A stretch of DNA of 28,883 nt. Source: Betaproteobacteria bacterium (GTDB taxonomy: Bacteria > Pseudomonadota > Gammaproteobacteria > Burkholderiales > JAHFRG01). The DNA lies in NCBI GenBank assembly GCA_023258935.1, contig JAHFRG010000007.1, forward strand, positions 6,110 to 34,992. Direction: 5' to 3'. The notes below the pieces were generated by a model. It was not told where the DNA came from. It saw only the letters and a program-made list of their open reading frames with translations, and searched no databases. Shown here in pieces: positions 22,367 through 28,883 of the stretch. The number at the start of each line of letters is the position of its first letter. Position 1 is the first letter of the stretch. Both the position numbers and the translations under genes were made by a program.

Positions 22367-24319
22367 CTAGTCGAGAATATCTTTGTTTGGGTCCTTGATA
22401 TTAAGCCGTTGCATCTTGCGGTACAGGGTATTGCGGCTGATTTTGAGCTGCCGCGCCACATTGGTAATGTTCCAGTGGTTGCTTTCTAATTCGCGGATCA
22501 GCGCGTCGCGCTCCGCCGATTCCAAAGGGTTGAGCGCTACTGGTGGTTTGCTGCCGTCTTCGTGCGACGGGGTCTGGCCGCCGCCAATTTCCTGCGGCAG
22601 GTCCTTGATGGTGATGACATCGCCCTCGCGCAGCGCAAGTACGGTGCGCAGCACGTTACGCAACTGGCGGATATTACCCGGCCAGTGATAGCGTTCCAAC
22701 GCCTCAAGCGCTTGGTTGTCGATCTCTGCTTTATGATGGTCGGTATTTTCTGTTAGCAGAATGTTTTTAATCAGGTTGCGCTTATCAGCGCGCTCGCGCA
22801 GCGGCGGCAATGACAGGCTGAGCCCGTTCAGGCGGTAGTAAAGATCTTGGCGGAACTCTCCCTTGATGATTTTTTCCGTAAGATTGCAGTGCGTGGCGCT
22901 AATCAGTTTGATATCCACTTTCACCGGGATTTCGCTGCCCAAAGGCAGGACCTCGCGTTCTTCAAGCACGCGCAACAGCCGCGCCTGCAATTGAATCGGC
23001 ATATCGCCGATTTCATCCAGGAACAGCGTGCCGCCGTTCGCTTGGAAAATCTTACCGCGCTGGCCTTCGCGACTGGCTCCAGTGAACGCGCCGGCCTTAT
23101 AGCCAAATAATTCGGACTCGATCAGTGTTTCGGGGATGGAAGCACAATTGATGGCGACAAACTGCTTATCGGCGCGGTTGCTCGAGTAATGCAAGGCTTT
23201 GGCGAACACTTCCTTGCCGGCGCCGGTTTCTCCATAGATCAGCACCGCCACTTCACGGCTCAGCACGCGCTTGGCCGCGCTGATATTGCGCTGCATTAGC
23301 GGATCGCCGTACTCCAGCTCATCGAGTGGTGAGGTCCCGGTCAAGGAAAGCGAGCTTGCCGATTTCCGTTGCCCGCGCGCTGCAGCCGGGACAACCGGTT
23401 TCACGCCTTCGGGCTGTTGTGCTACCGCAAAGAAGCGGCCGCCACGTCGCGCCTCAAAAATTGGCATCGGACGGAAGGAATTGAGCGCCGAGAGCTCAAG
23501 CAGCGATTGCAGTGAAATACTGAAGAGCTCGCCGATGTCCTTGCCGCATACATCGCGTGGTGAGGAATAGCCCAGCTGGAACAGCGCGCTGTGGTTCGCT
23601 GCCATCACGCGGCCACAGTCGGTGAATGCGATCGCGCCCTCGCCCAGGGTGCCGACGAATTCGGGACGGCTGTGGAAACGTAAGATGAAATCGCGTCCGA
23701 AATTCGACAGGAACACGCGATTCTCTATCATTTGCGCCGACATGTTGACCAGCACCAGAGTGTGTTGCTGCGCTAGCCGCGATTCCCCCGATGCGTCCAG
23801 CACCGCGAGCAGCTTGCCATCATGATCGAAAATCGGCGCAGCGGAGCAGGTAAGACCAATATTGCGCGCCAGGAAATGTTCCCGGTGATGGATAATCAGC
23901 GGTTTTTTTTCCAGCAGGCAGGTGCCCATTCCATTGGTGCCCTGGTATTGCTCGCTCCACACCGCTCCCATCATCAAGCCGGTTTTCGATGCGGTATGGG
24001 TAAACTCAGGGTCGCCAAAATAATTAAGCAGCACGCCGTCTACATCGGTAAGCATGATTGCGTAACCCGAGCCCGCGAGCTGCTGGTAGAGGTTGGCCAT
24101 TTCTATCTTGGCGATGGACAGCACTTCGGAGACTCGTTCCTGGCGTTCCAGCAATTCGCTGCGGTCCACCACCACCGGATCCTGCGGGTTCGCGGGGTCA
24201 AGGCGATAATCATCCAGGCAACGCTTCCAGGAACGGGTGATCCTGTCATCGTCAAGCTTCACCGCGCCTTTCAGCACCGAATGAATGAACTTGGCGTGAG
24301 TAGATATCAGATCGGGCAT
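22367..24319 (-). CDS. Sigma-54-dependent transcriptional activator, AcoR type
   Basis: A 650-residue enhancer-binding protein. Residues about 70-200 form a GAF-type sensor (AYA/ML TDVDGVLLNYFGD, GTNGMGTCLLEKKPL), about 210-300 a PAS-like domain, and about 330-560 the AAA+ domain with Walker A GETGAGKE (363-370), the sigma-54 contact loop GAFTGA (410-415) and Walker B TLFLDEIGD. A Fis-type helix-turn-helix follows at about 603-645 (NVARQLKISRNTLYRKMQRL). The architecture is that of AcoR-like regulators. Its ligand is unknown. It lies upstream of dmrB in the same orientation, and sigma-54-like promoters at 4770, 4985 and 24465 are candidate targets. Confidence 0.93.
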   Translation of the reverse strand: MPDLISTHAKFIHSVLKGAVKLDDDRITRSWKRCLDDYRLDPANPQDPVVVDRSELLERQERVSEVLSIAKIEMANLYQQLAGSGYAIMLTDVDGVLLNYFGDPEFTHTASKTGLMMGAVWSEQYQGTNGMGTCLLEKKPLIIHHREHFLARNIGLTCSAAPIFDHDGKLLAVLDASGESRLAQQHTLVLVNMSAQMIENRVFLSNFGRDFILRFHSRPEFVGTLGEGAIAFTDCGRVMAANHSALFQLGYSSPRDVCGKDIGELFSISLQSLLELSALNSFRPMPIFEARRGGRFFAVAQQPEGVKPVVPAAARGQRKSASSLSLTGTSPLDELEYGDPLMQRNISAAKRVLSREVAVLIYGETGAGKEVFAKALHYSSNRADKQFVAINCASIPETLIESELFGYKAGAFTGASREGQRGKIFQANGGTLFLDEIGDMPIQLQARLLRVLEEREVLPLGSEIPVKVDIKLISATHCNLTEKIIKGEFRQDLYYRLNGLSLSLPPLRERADKRNLIKNILLTENTDHHKAEIDNQALEALERYHWPGNIRQLRNVLRTVLALREGDVITIKDLPQEIGGGQTPSHEDGSKPPVALNPLESAERDALIRELESNHWNITNVARQLKISRNTLYRKMQRLNIKDPNKDILD

Positions 24320-24464
24320 TTGTCGCGTTCCGTTTTTCTGGCTTTTACTGGTTAAGGTTGGATTCGCTGTCGTCGGTATTACTGCAGAAAGCTTTTTATA
24401 GTGGGAGTTTTGGCTTAAAACAGCGAGTATTATGTATTATAGTGATTAACAAGAAAACTGGCTA

Positions 24465-24480
24465 TGGTGCGTAACTTGCG
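24465..24480 (+). promoter_or_regulatory. Candidate sigma-54 promoter upstream of the small exported protein gene
   Basis: TGGTGCGTAACTTGCG has GG-N10-GC spacing (GG 24466-24467, GC 24478-24479), a perfect TTGC at -12 and TGG-x-x-CG at -24. A start near 24491 would leave about 33 bases before the ATG at 24524. The 11-mer AAGAAAACTGG (24451-24461) precedes it, as it does at 4974-4984. It is divergent from the sigma-54 activator gene. Confidence 0.45.
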
Positions 24481-24523
24481 CTTTTGCAAAGCTTTTTGGT
24501 GCCCCTCACGAGGAGTTGACCCG

Positions 24524-24865
24524 ATGAATAAGCATTTGGCTTGGCTTGCGCTGCTATTGCTGCCGGGAACAGCGTTTGCGTATGACTACCCGACTTACGA
24601 CAGGGTAGAGTTCGTTTTGCAATGTGCGCAACAATATCCTGATTATGAATATTATGGATCTCTCTATAAATGCTCTTGCGCGATTGATGCCATCGCCAAG
24701 GAATTGAAATACGATGATTATGTGGAATCTTACACCGCCTTACGGGGACAGAGCACCCGCGGCGAGGCTGGCGGCGTTTTCCGCGATCCCCCTGAAGTCC
24801 AAAAAATGGCGAAGCGCTACGCAGAAATTAAGGCCAAGGCTGGTAAGGAGTGTCTCCTCAAGTGA
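24524..24865 (+). CDS. Small exported cysteine-containing protein, unknown function
   Basis: A 113-residue protein with a clear signal peptide (MNKHLAWLALLLLPGTAFA, cleavage after about residue 19) and a mature part of about 94 residues with four cysteines (FVLQCAQQYP, YKCSCAIDAI and KECLLK), possibly two disulfides in the periplasm. The C-terminal half is charged and helical. I do not recognise a named family. The ATG at 24524 is preceded by GAGGAG about nine bases upstream; the longer frame from 24464 starts inside the sigma-54-like motif. It is translationally coupled to the DUF3280 gene, so a quinoprotein-linked role is inferred. Confidence 0.75.
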   Translation: MNKHLAWLALLLLPGTAFAYDYPTYDRVEFVLQCAQQYPDYEYYGSLYKCSCAIDAIAKELKYDDYVESYTALRGQSTRGEAGGVFRDPPEVQKMAKRYAEIKAKAGKECLLK

Positions 24866-25386
24866 GCCGCGGGTTTGCCACGGCTACCGCCTTCATTTGG
24901 CTATGGAGCATGGCCTGTGCAGCGGGGCAAGCCCTTCCCAGCATTGCGGTGCTGGATTTCGAGCTGATTGACGACACTCAGGATAATAATCCCGCCACGC
25001 TCGCCGCCCAGCAAAAACGTTTGACTCTTATCAGCGAACAGTTACGAAAAGAGCTTAATGACGCGGGGCTTTATCGCGTGCTCGACAATGTTCCAGCCAT
25101 GAATTACATCGCTAAGCTTAAATCGGCACAGGAACTGCGTTCGTGTAACGGCTGTGAGCTGGACATCGGCAAAAGACTCGGCGCTGACCTAGTGCTCACC
25201 GCGTGGGTGCAGAAAGTGAGCAACCTGATACTCAATATCAATATCGAAATCAAAAGGGTCGCCTCAGGCCAGACCATTCTCAACAAATCGGTGGATATCC
25301 GCGGTAATACCGACCAATCATGGTCGCGCGGTATCAGCTACATGGTGCGCGACATGGTGGAGAAAAAACAGGGCGGGAGGCGGTGA
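24862..25386 (+). CDS. DUF3280 family exported protein
   Basis: A 174-residue protein with a signal peptide (about the first 22 residues, ending MACAAG) and a mature part starting PSIAVLDFELIDDT, typical of DUF3280. The middle holds CNGCELDIGKRLGADLVLTA, with a C-x2-C pair. This fold resembles the N-terminal domain of CsgG-like or TolB-like proteins. DUF3280 genes are often found near PQQ-dependent alcohol dehydrogenases. I prefer GTG at 24862, which overlaps the previous stop (GTGA) and follows an AAGGAG sequence; an in-frame GTG at 24850 is the alternative. Function unknown. Confidence 0.8.
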   Translation: MSRGFATATAFIWLWSMACAAGQALPSIAVLDFELIDDTQDNNPATLAAQQKRLTLISEQLRKELNDAGLYRVLDNVPAMNYIAKLKSAQELRSCNGCELDIGKRLGADLVLTAWVQKVSNLILNINIEIKRVASGQTILNKSVDIRGNTDQSWSRGISYMVRDMVEKKQGGRR

Positions 25387-25426
25387 TCTCTAATTGAGCC
25401 CTGTGCGCAGAACTAAATTAGAGGTT
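25386..25426. terminator. Bidirectional terminator between convergent genes
   Basis: CTCTAATT (25388-25395) and AATTAGAG (25416-25423) form a perfect 8-bp stem, extendable by wobble pairs, followed by GTTCTTTAG on the plus strand. It lies between the DUF3280 stop (25386) and the SoxYZ-like gene stop (25434), so it probably serves both. Confidence 0.5.
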
Positions 25427-25433
25427 CTTTAGC

Positions 25434-26279
25434 TTAACTGCCGGAAGCTGTCACTCCGGGTTCCACGCGGATGTAGCTGTTGAATTTTAGCTCGCTGGAA
25501 TCTATGACTTCAGCTTTCAGATCCCCGGATTCGCGCGGAGTGAAATAAAAACGGAAGTTCGGGTTTTCGCTGATGGAGAAATCCACATCGGCTGAGAGAA
25601 TCAGCTTACCGCTGTAACTCACGTCAATTTTCTTGACGAAACGCGGTGGGATGTAATGACGCGTCAACTGATCCATCTGCAGCCCGGAATTGTTGGGATG
25701 GCTGATCATGAGCTGTGCGAGATTCGGCCGGTTGAGCGCTACTTCGTTTTCGAGGCGGAATTTCATCTTGCCCAGCCTGGCCAACGCCGCCTCCTGATCT
25801 TTTCCCGCCGGTGCCGAGCAGCCGCCGGATGCTTTTACGTAGCGCATTGCCATATATAGCTGGCCGTCGTTCATCTCGGCAATCGCTCGCACATAGCTGT
25901 ACTCTTCGATTCGCACCCGGGTGTCAATGTCGGCGCGCCCGCTGTCGGGAGTGAGATGAAACACCGCGGCGATAGGCGAAGGGTTTTTGTCAATAACGAG
26001 ATAAATCGTTTGCACGTATTTTTCCGGGTTCTGCGGGATTTGCGCCTTGATGGCGATCGGCACGGTGGCTGCATCTTCAGCCCGCACCGGCGTATCCAGC
26101 GTAATTATGTCGTTGCCGGAGGTTTCGATCGCCCGCTCTTCAAACAGCGAATTTTTGACCTTGATCCAGATTTCGGACTTGGCCGGATCGGGATCGGGGT
26201 CGGCAGGAAACGCGTGGGTGGTGAACAGCATTGCACCTAAGGCAAGCGCAAGCCGTGTCGATAAAATAAAACTTTTCAT
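25434..26279 (-). CDS. Quinoprotein dehydrogenase-associated SoxYZ-like carrier
   Basis: A 281-residue exported protein with signal peptide (about 1-25, ending THAFPA). Residues about 30-165 resemble SoxY, including a flexible glycine-cysteine segment at about 149-157 (Gly152, Gly153, Cys154) that corresponds to the swinging cysteine arm; residues about 180-281 resemble SoxZ. This fused SoxYZ-like family is annotated with PQQ-dependent dehydrogenase systems rather than sulfur oxidation. In SoxY the cysteine is at the C terminus; here it is internal. A TGGAG site lies before the ATG at 26279. Its partner is the hydrolase gene 61 bases upstream. The cargo is unknown. Confidence 0.88.
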   Translation of the reverse strand: MKSFILSTRLALALGAMLFTTHAFPADPDPDPAKSEIWIKVKNSLFEERAIETSGNDIITLDTPVRAEDAATVPIAIKAQIPQNPEKYVQTIYLVIDKNPSPIAAVFHLTPDSGRADIDTRVRIEEYSYVRAIAEMNDGQLYMAMRYVKASGGCSAPAGKDQEAALARLGKMKFRLENEVALNRPNLAQLMISHPNNSGLQMDQLTRHYIPPRFVKKIDVSYSGKLILSADVDFSISENPNFRFYFTPRESGDLKAEVIDSSELKFNSYIRVEPGVTASGS

Positions 26280-26340
26280 TTAGCGCTCCAGAAACCGTGT
26301 ACGAACACTACCAGTATAGACTTGCTTATCTGCTTAGTCA

Positions 26341-27252
26341 TCAATCTTCCCATTCGAGTTCGGCATAGGCCGCGGTGACGTTGCGCCGGTGGAAAGAATC
26401 GAACAGCAGCCAGCGGTTACGTTGAGATAGTCCCACCGTATCCACTGCTTGCTGTAGGGTTTGTCTGTGCTTGATCGCCTCACGCACTTCACTCAGCAGA
26501 ACATTCAAATAGTCGGATTCCGCTTGCAGTCCCTGCGGCCAGGGCGGATCGGGCTGTCCGTGCCCGGGGATGATGTGATGCGCTTTGATTCCAGGGAATT
26601 CCTTGAGCACGCTGAGCCAGCCTTTGAGGCTGCCGTCGACTACCGGGATATGCTCTGTAAAAAGCAGATCGGAGAGCCACAGCGTTTGGGTTTTTTCGTC
26701 AAATACGGTGAGGTCATTATCGGTATGCGCGGTGCGCCAGGCTTTGAGCGTGAGCCGGCGGCCACCGAGGTCAAGCTCCAAAACATCCTTAACGGTCAAG
26801 GTGGGAATAATGATTTCGCTGCCCTGGGTTGCGGCCCCCAGATCGCGTTTCAGCGCATTCAGGTAATTGCCGCCGCGCGCTGCCATCGCCGCCGGTAATT
26901 TGTCGTGGCCGACAAACACCGGGTGGTCATCTTTGAAGGCAGCATTGCCGAAAATATGGTCGGGATGAACATGTGTGTTGATGACATAACAAATCGGCAG
27001 GCGGGTCGCGTTTACCACAGCCTGGCGCAATTTCCGTCCAATCACGATGCTGCCGCCAGTGTCAATTACTGCAACACATTTATCTCCGATGATAAAACCG
27101 ATGTTGGCGATGTCGCCGAGATTTTGCGGCGAGCTATCCTCCTGCACGCCTCTATGCACGTAAATCCCAGGCGCGATTTCATTGAGAGCAAACCCGCTCG
27201 CCAAGGCTCTGCCGGTTGCAAATGCCAAAAACAGACACAAGAGAATACGCAT
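26341..27252 (-). CDS. Quinoprotein relay system zinc metallohydrolase (metallo-beta-lactamase fold)
   Basis: A 303-residue exported protein with signal peptide (about 1-19, ending GRALAS). The zinc motif H-x-H-x-D-H is at residues 94-99 (THVHPDH); later ligands are AWRTAHTDNDLTVF and IIPGHGQP. This family, related to SoxH, is annotated as a metallohydrolase linked to quinoprotein dehydrogenases and their SoxYZ-like carrier. It could release a group from the carrier's cysteine. AAGGA lies ten bases before the ATG. Divergent from NDH-2 with a 58-bp gap. A general periplasmic beta-lactamase-type hydrolase is the alternative. Confidence 0.88.
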   Translation of the reverse strand: MRILLCLFLAFATGRALASGFALNEIAPGIYVHRGVQEDSSPQNLGDIANIGFIIGDKCVAVIDTGGSIVIGRKLRQAVVNATRLPICYVINTHVHPDHIFGNAAFKDDHPVFVGHDKLPAAMAARGGNYLNALKRDLGAATQGSEIIIPTLTVKDVLELDLGGRRLTLKAWRTAHTDNDLTVFDEKTQTLWLSDLLFTEHIPVVDGSLKGWLSVLKEFPGIKAHHIIPGHGQPDPPWPQGLQAESDYLNVLLSEVREAIKHRQTLQQAVDTVGLSQRNRWLLFDSFHRRNVTAAYAELEWED

Positions 27253-27310
27253 GGGCGGAAATATCCTTTCTGCTACTATTACACAGATTTCGGTTGATTA
27301 AAGCATTTCA

Positions 27311-28645
27311 ATGACGGCCCAAATAAACCTTGATACGTCCCTGCACCGCATCGTGATTGTCGGTGGCGGTGCGGGTGGACTGGAGCTGGCCACGCAGCTG
27401 GGCGACACGCTGGGAAAGAAGCGCTTGGCGCAGGTCACGCTGATCGACAAATCACGTACGCATTTGTGGAAGCCACTGCTTCACGAAGTAGCGGCGGGCG
27501 GTATGGACCTCGACACTAATGAACTCGAGTATCTGGCGCAAGCACACTGGCATCATTTTCGATTTCGTCTTGGCAGCATGGATGGTTTAAACCGAGCAGA
27601 GCGCCAAGTTTACGTGGCGCCGACTTTCGATGAAAAAGGTGATGAGCTTATTCCGAGGCGGGTCATACCGTATGACACGCTGGTAATAGCCGTGGGCAGC
27701 ACCACCAACGACTATGGCACTCCGGGCGCGGCCGAATATGCGATTGCGCTCGACACCGCGGAAGATGCGGAGCGCTTCCGACAGCGGCTTGTCAACGCTT
27801 GCATCCGTGCCAACGCCCAGACCACCCCGCTGCGTGCCGAGCAATTGCAAGTTGCAATTATCGGCGGTGGTGCCACCGGTGTGGAGCTTGCTGCACAATT
27901 GCACCACACCACGCGCCAGCTCATTGCTTACGGGCTGGATAAGATAGACCCGGAAAAAGATATCAAGCTTTCCATCATCGAGGCTGCGGAGCGCATATTA
28001 CCAATGTTGCCCGAGCGTTTGTCAAAAGCCGCGGAAGAGCAGCTTAAGCCGCTCGGCGTGCATATTTACGCCGGCGAGCGGGTGACCCAGGTTACGGCTA
28101 ATGCCGTGCAAACGCAAAACGGCAGAATGATTCCGGCGGAACTTATCGTCTGGGCTGCGGGCATCAAGGCGCCGGATTTTTTGCGTGAGCTCGACGGACT
28201 GGAAACCAATCGCATCAATCAATTGATGGTGCGGCCCACGCTGCAAACCACGCTCGACGAAAATATTTTCGCCTTCGGCGATTGCGCCTCGTGTCCATGG
28301 CCGGAAAAAAACACCAGTGTGCCGCCGCGTGCGCAAGCCGCGCATCAGCAAGCCATGTTTCTGGTGAAAGCCATCAAGTCTCGATTGCGCGGACACAGCA
28401 TTCCCGCATACCGCTACCGCGATTTCGGTTCGTTGGTGTCACTGGGGAAACACAGCACTGTGGGCAGTTTGATGGGCGCACTCACCGGCGGCAGTCTCTT
28501 TCTGGAAGGCTATTTTGCGCGGCTGATGTATCTCTCGCTCTATAAAATGCATCTTTACGAGCTGCACGGTTTTTGCAAAGTCTTTTTCGATACCTTGGCA
28601 CGGTTGATTACGCGGCGTACTGAACCGCCGGTCAAACTGCATTAG
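27311..28645 (+). CDS. ndh: Type II NADH dehydrogenase (NDH-2)
   Basis: NDH-2 passes electrons from NADH to quinone at the membrane without pumping protons. The 444-residue protein has two dinucleotide folds: IVIVGGGAGGLELA (glycines at about 18-23) for FAD and VAIIGGGATGVELAAQ (about 181-196) for NADH. NIFAFGDCASCP is the second FAD motif. The C-terminal part, with YFARLMYLSLYKMHL, is amphipathic and fits membrane attachment. The ATG at 27311 starts nine bases after an AAAGCA stretch; no strong Shine-Dalgarno sequence is visible. It could reoxidise NADH made by MtdB and formate dehydrogenase. The stop codon touches the repeat that follows. Confidence 0.93.
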   Translation: MTAQINLDTSLHRIVIVGGGAGGLELATQLGDTLGKKRLAQVTLIDKSRTHLWKPLLHEVAAGGMDLDTNELEYLAQAHWHHFRFRLGSMDGLNRAERQVYVAPTFDEKGDELIPRRVIPYDTLVIAVGSTTNDYGTPGAAEYAIALDTAEDAERFRQRLVNACIRANAQTTPLRAEQLQVAIIGGGATGVELAAQLHHTTRQLIAYGLDKIDPEKDIKLSIIEAAERILPMLPERLSKAAEEQLKPLGVHIYAGERVTQVTANAVQTQNGRMIPAELIVWAAGIKAPDFLRELDGLETNRINQLMVRPTLQTTLDENIFAFGDCASCPWPEKNTSVPPRAQAAHQQAMFLVKAIKSRLRGHSIPAYRYRDFGSLVSLGKHSTVGSLMGALTGGSLFLEGYFARLMYLSLYKMHLYELHGFCKVFFDTLARLITRRTEPPVKLH

Positions 28646-28784
28646 CAGGTTGATGCAAGACTACTGCGGAGCCGGTCTGTTGCTTGTCGCTCGAAAGCTC
28701 GCCGTACTCACTCTGTACTGTCTTGCTTTCTCGCTCCTCGCGTCGCGTATCCCGGCTTCCTTGTGACGTTTTGCATCAACCTGC
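28645..28784. repeat. IR-bounded non-coding element after ndh
   Basis: A 140-bp segment bounded by 17-base inverted repeats (28645-28661 and 28768-28784, one mismatch; end sequence GCAGGTTGATGCAA). Inside are nested inverted repeats GGAGCCGG/CCGGCTTCC and GAAAGC/GCTTTC and a central GTACTCACTCTGTAC hairpin. The nested layout and phrases such as CTCCTCGCG resemble the 22092-22360 element. It probably also ends ndh transcription. Confidence 0.65.
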
Positions 28785-28883
28785 CAGCTGACTTACGTTC
28801 CAGATCGCTTTCTTTATTGCAGTTGAGCGCGTGGTGGCAAATTGATGGATAAGGCGTTCCAGCGAGGCAAAAATTGCGAGCAA
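28776..28883 (-). CDS. Possible 3' end of a minus-strand gene (partial)
   Basis: From the right window edge the minus strand is open for 35 codons, ending at TGA (28776-28778) with a protein-like C terminus (LERLIHQFATTRSTAIKKA, then IWNVSQLAG). The last codons would lie in the right arm of the IR-bounded element. The stretch is too short to identify, and an ordinary chance frame is possible. Confidence 0.25.
   Translation of the reverse strand: MLAIFASLERLIHQFATTRSTAIKKAIWNVSQLAG

Noticed and set aside
22178..22489. Small ORFs inside the IR-bounded element
   Set aside because: They are composed of repeat sequence, lack start signals and overlap the 3' end of the activator gene on the other strand.

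Overview
The window looks like a chromosomal C1-metabolism island from a methylotrophic proteobacterium. The compact fae/mch/mtdB/fhc cluster with its accessory 'archaeal-like' genes, moderately high GC, an AcoR-type sigma-54 activator and a quinoprotein-associated SoxYZ/metallohydrolase module best fit a betaproteobacterium. The lineage is an inference; no rRNA or tRNA gene was seen.

Layout. (1) 1-4726, minus strand: the formyltransferase/hydrolase operon fhcB-fhcA-fhcD-fhcC, with fhcC running off the left edge. (2) A 302-bp divergent regulatory region (4727-5028) carries two back-to-back sigma-54-like promoters. (3) 5029-11507, plus strand: beta-RFAP synthase, mtdB, an ATP-grasp gene, mch, a RimK-like ligase, a CitG-like gene and fae, mostly with overlapping ends. 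(4) A HisA-like gene on the minus strand (11546-12277). (5) 12408-16435, plus strand: mfnD-like ligase, mfnF-like synthase, pabB and mfnE-like kinase. (6) 16503-18755: accessory DNA with a DUF1761 gene, a small membrane protein, an integron-cassette-like ORF with attC-like sites and a TerC-family gene. A 38-bp direct repeat copying the DUF1761 gene's 3' end flanks it. (7) 18837-24319, minus strand: sigma-54 activator, an IR-bounded element, then dmrB-like flavoprotein, dihydropteroate-synthase-like protein, DUF447 protein and mfnB. (8) 24524-27252: two small exported proteins (the second DUF3280), a SoxYZ-like carrier and a metallo-beta-lactamase-fold hydrolase, resembling quinoprotein relay modules. 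(9) 27311-28645: type II NADH dehydrogenase, followed by an IR-bounded element.

How they work together. Periplasmic quinoprotein oxidation of an alcohol would produce formaldehyde. Fae condenses it with tetrahydromethanopterin (H4MPT), MtdB oxidises methylene-H4MPT, Mch opens the methenyl form, and FhcABCD moves the formyl group to methylofuran and hydrolyses it to formate. PabB (4-aminobenzoate), beta-RFAP synthase, the DHPS-like protein, DmrB and the RimK-like ligase fit H4MPT synthesis. MfnB, MfnD, MfnE and MfnF homologues fit methylofuran synthesis. NDH-2 could reoxidise the NADH made by MtdB. The sigma-54 activator and sigma-54-like promoters at both ends suggest a locally encoded control circuit. 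Short palindromic repeats sit directly upstream of several genes that lack ordinary start signals.
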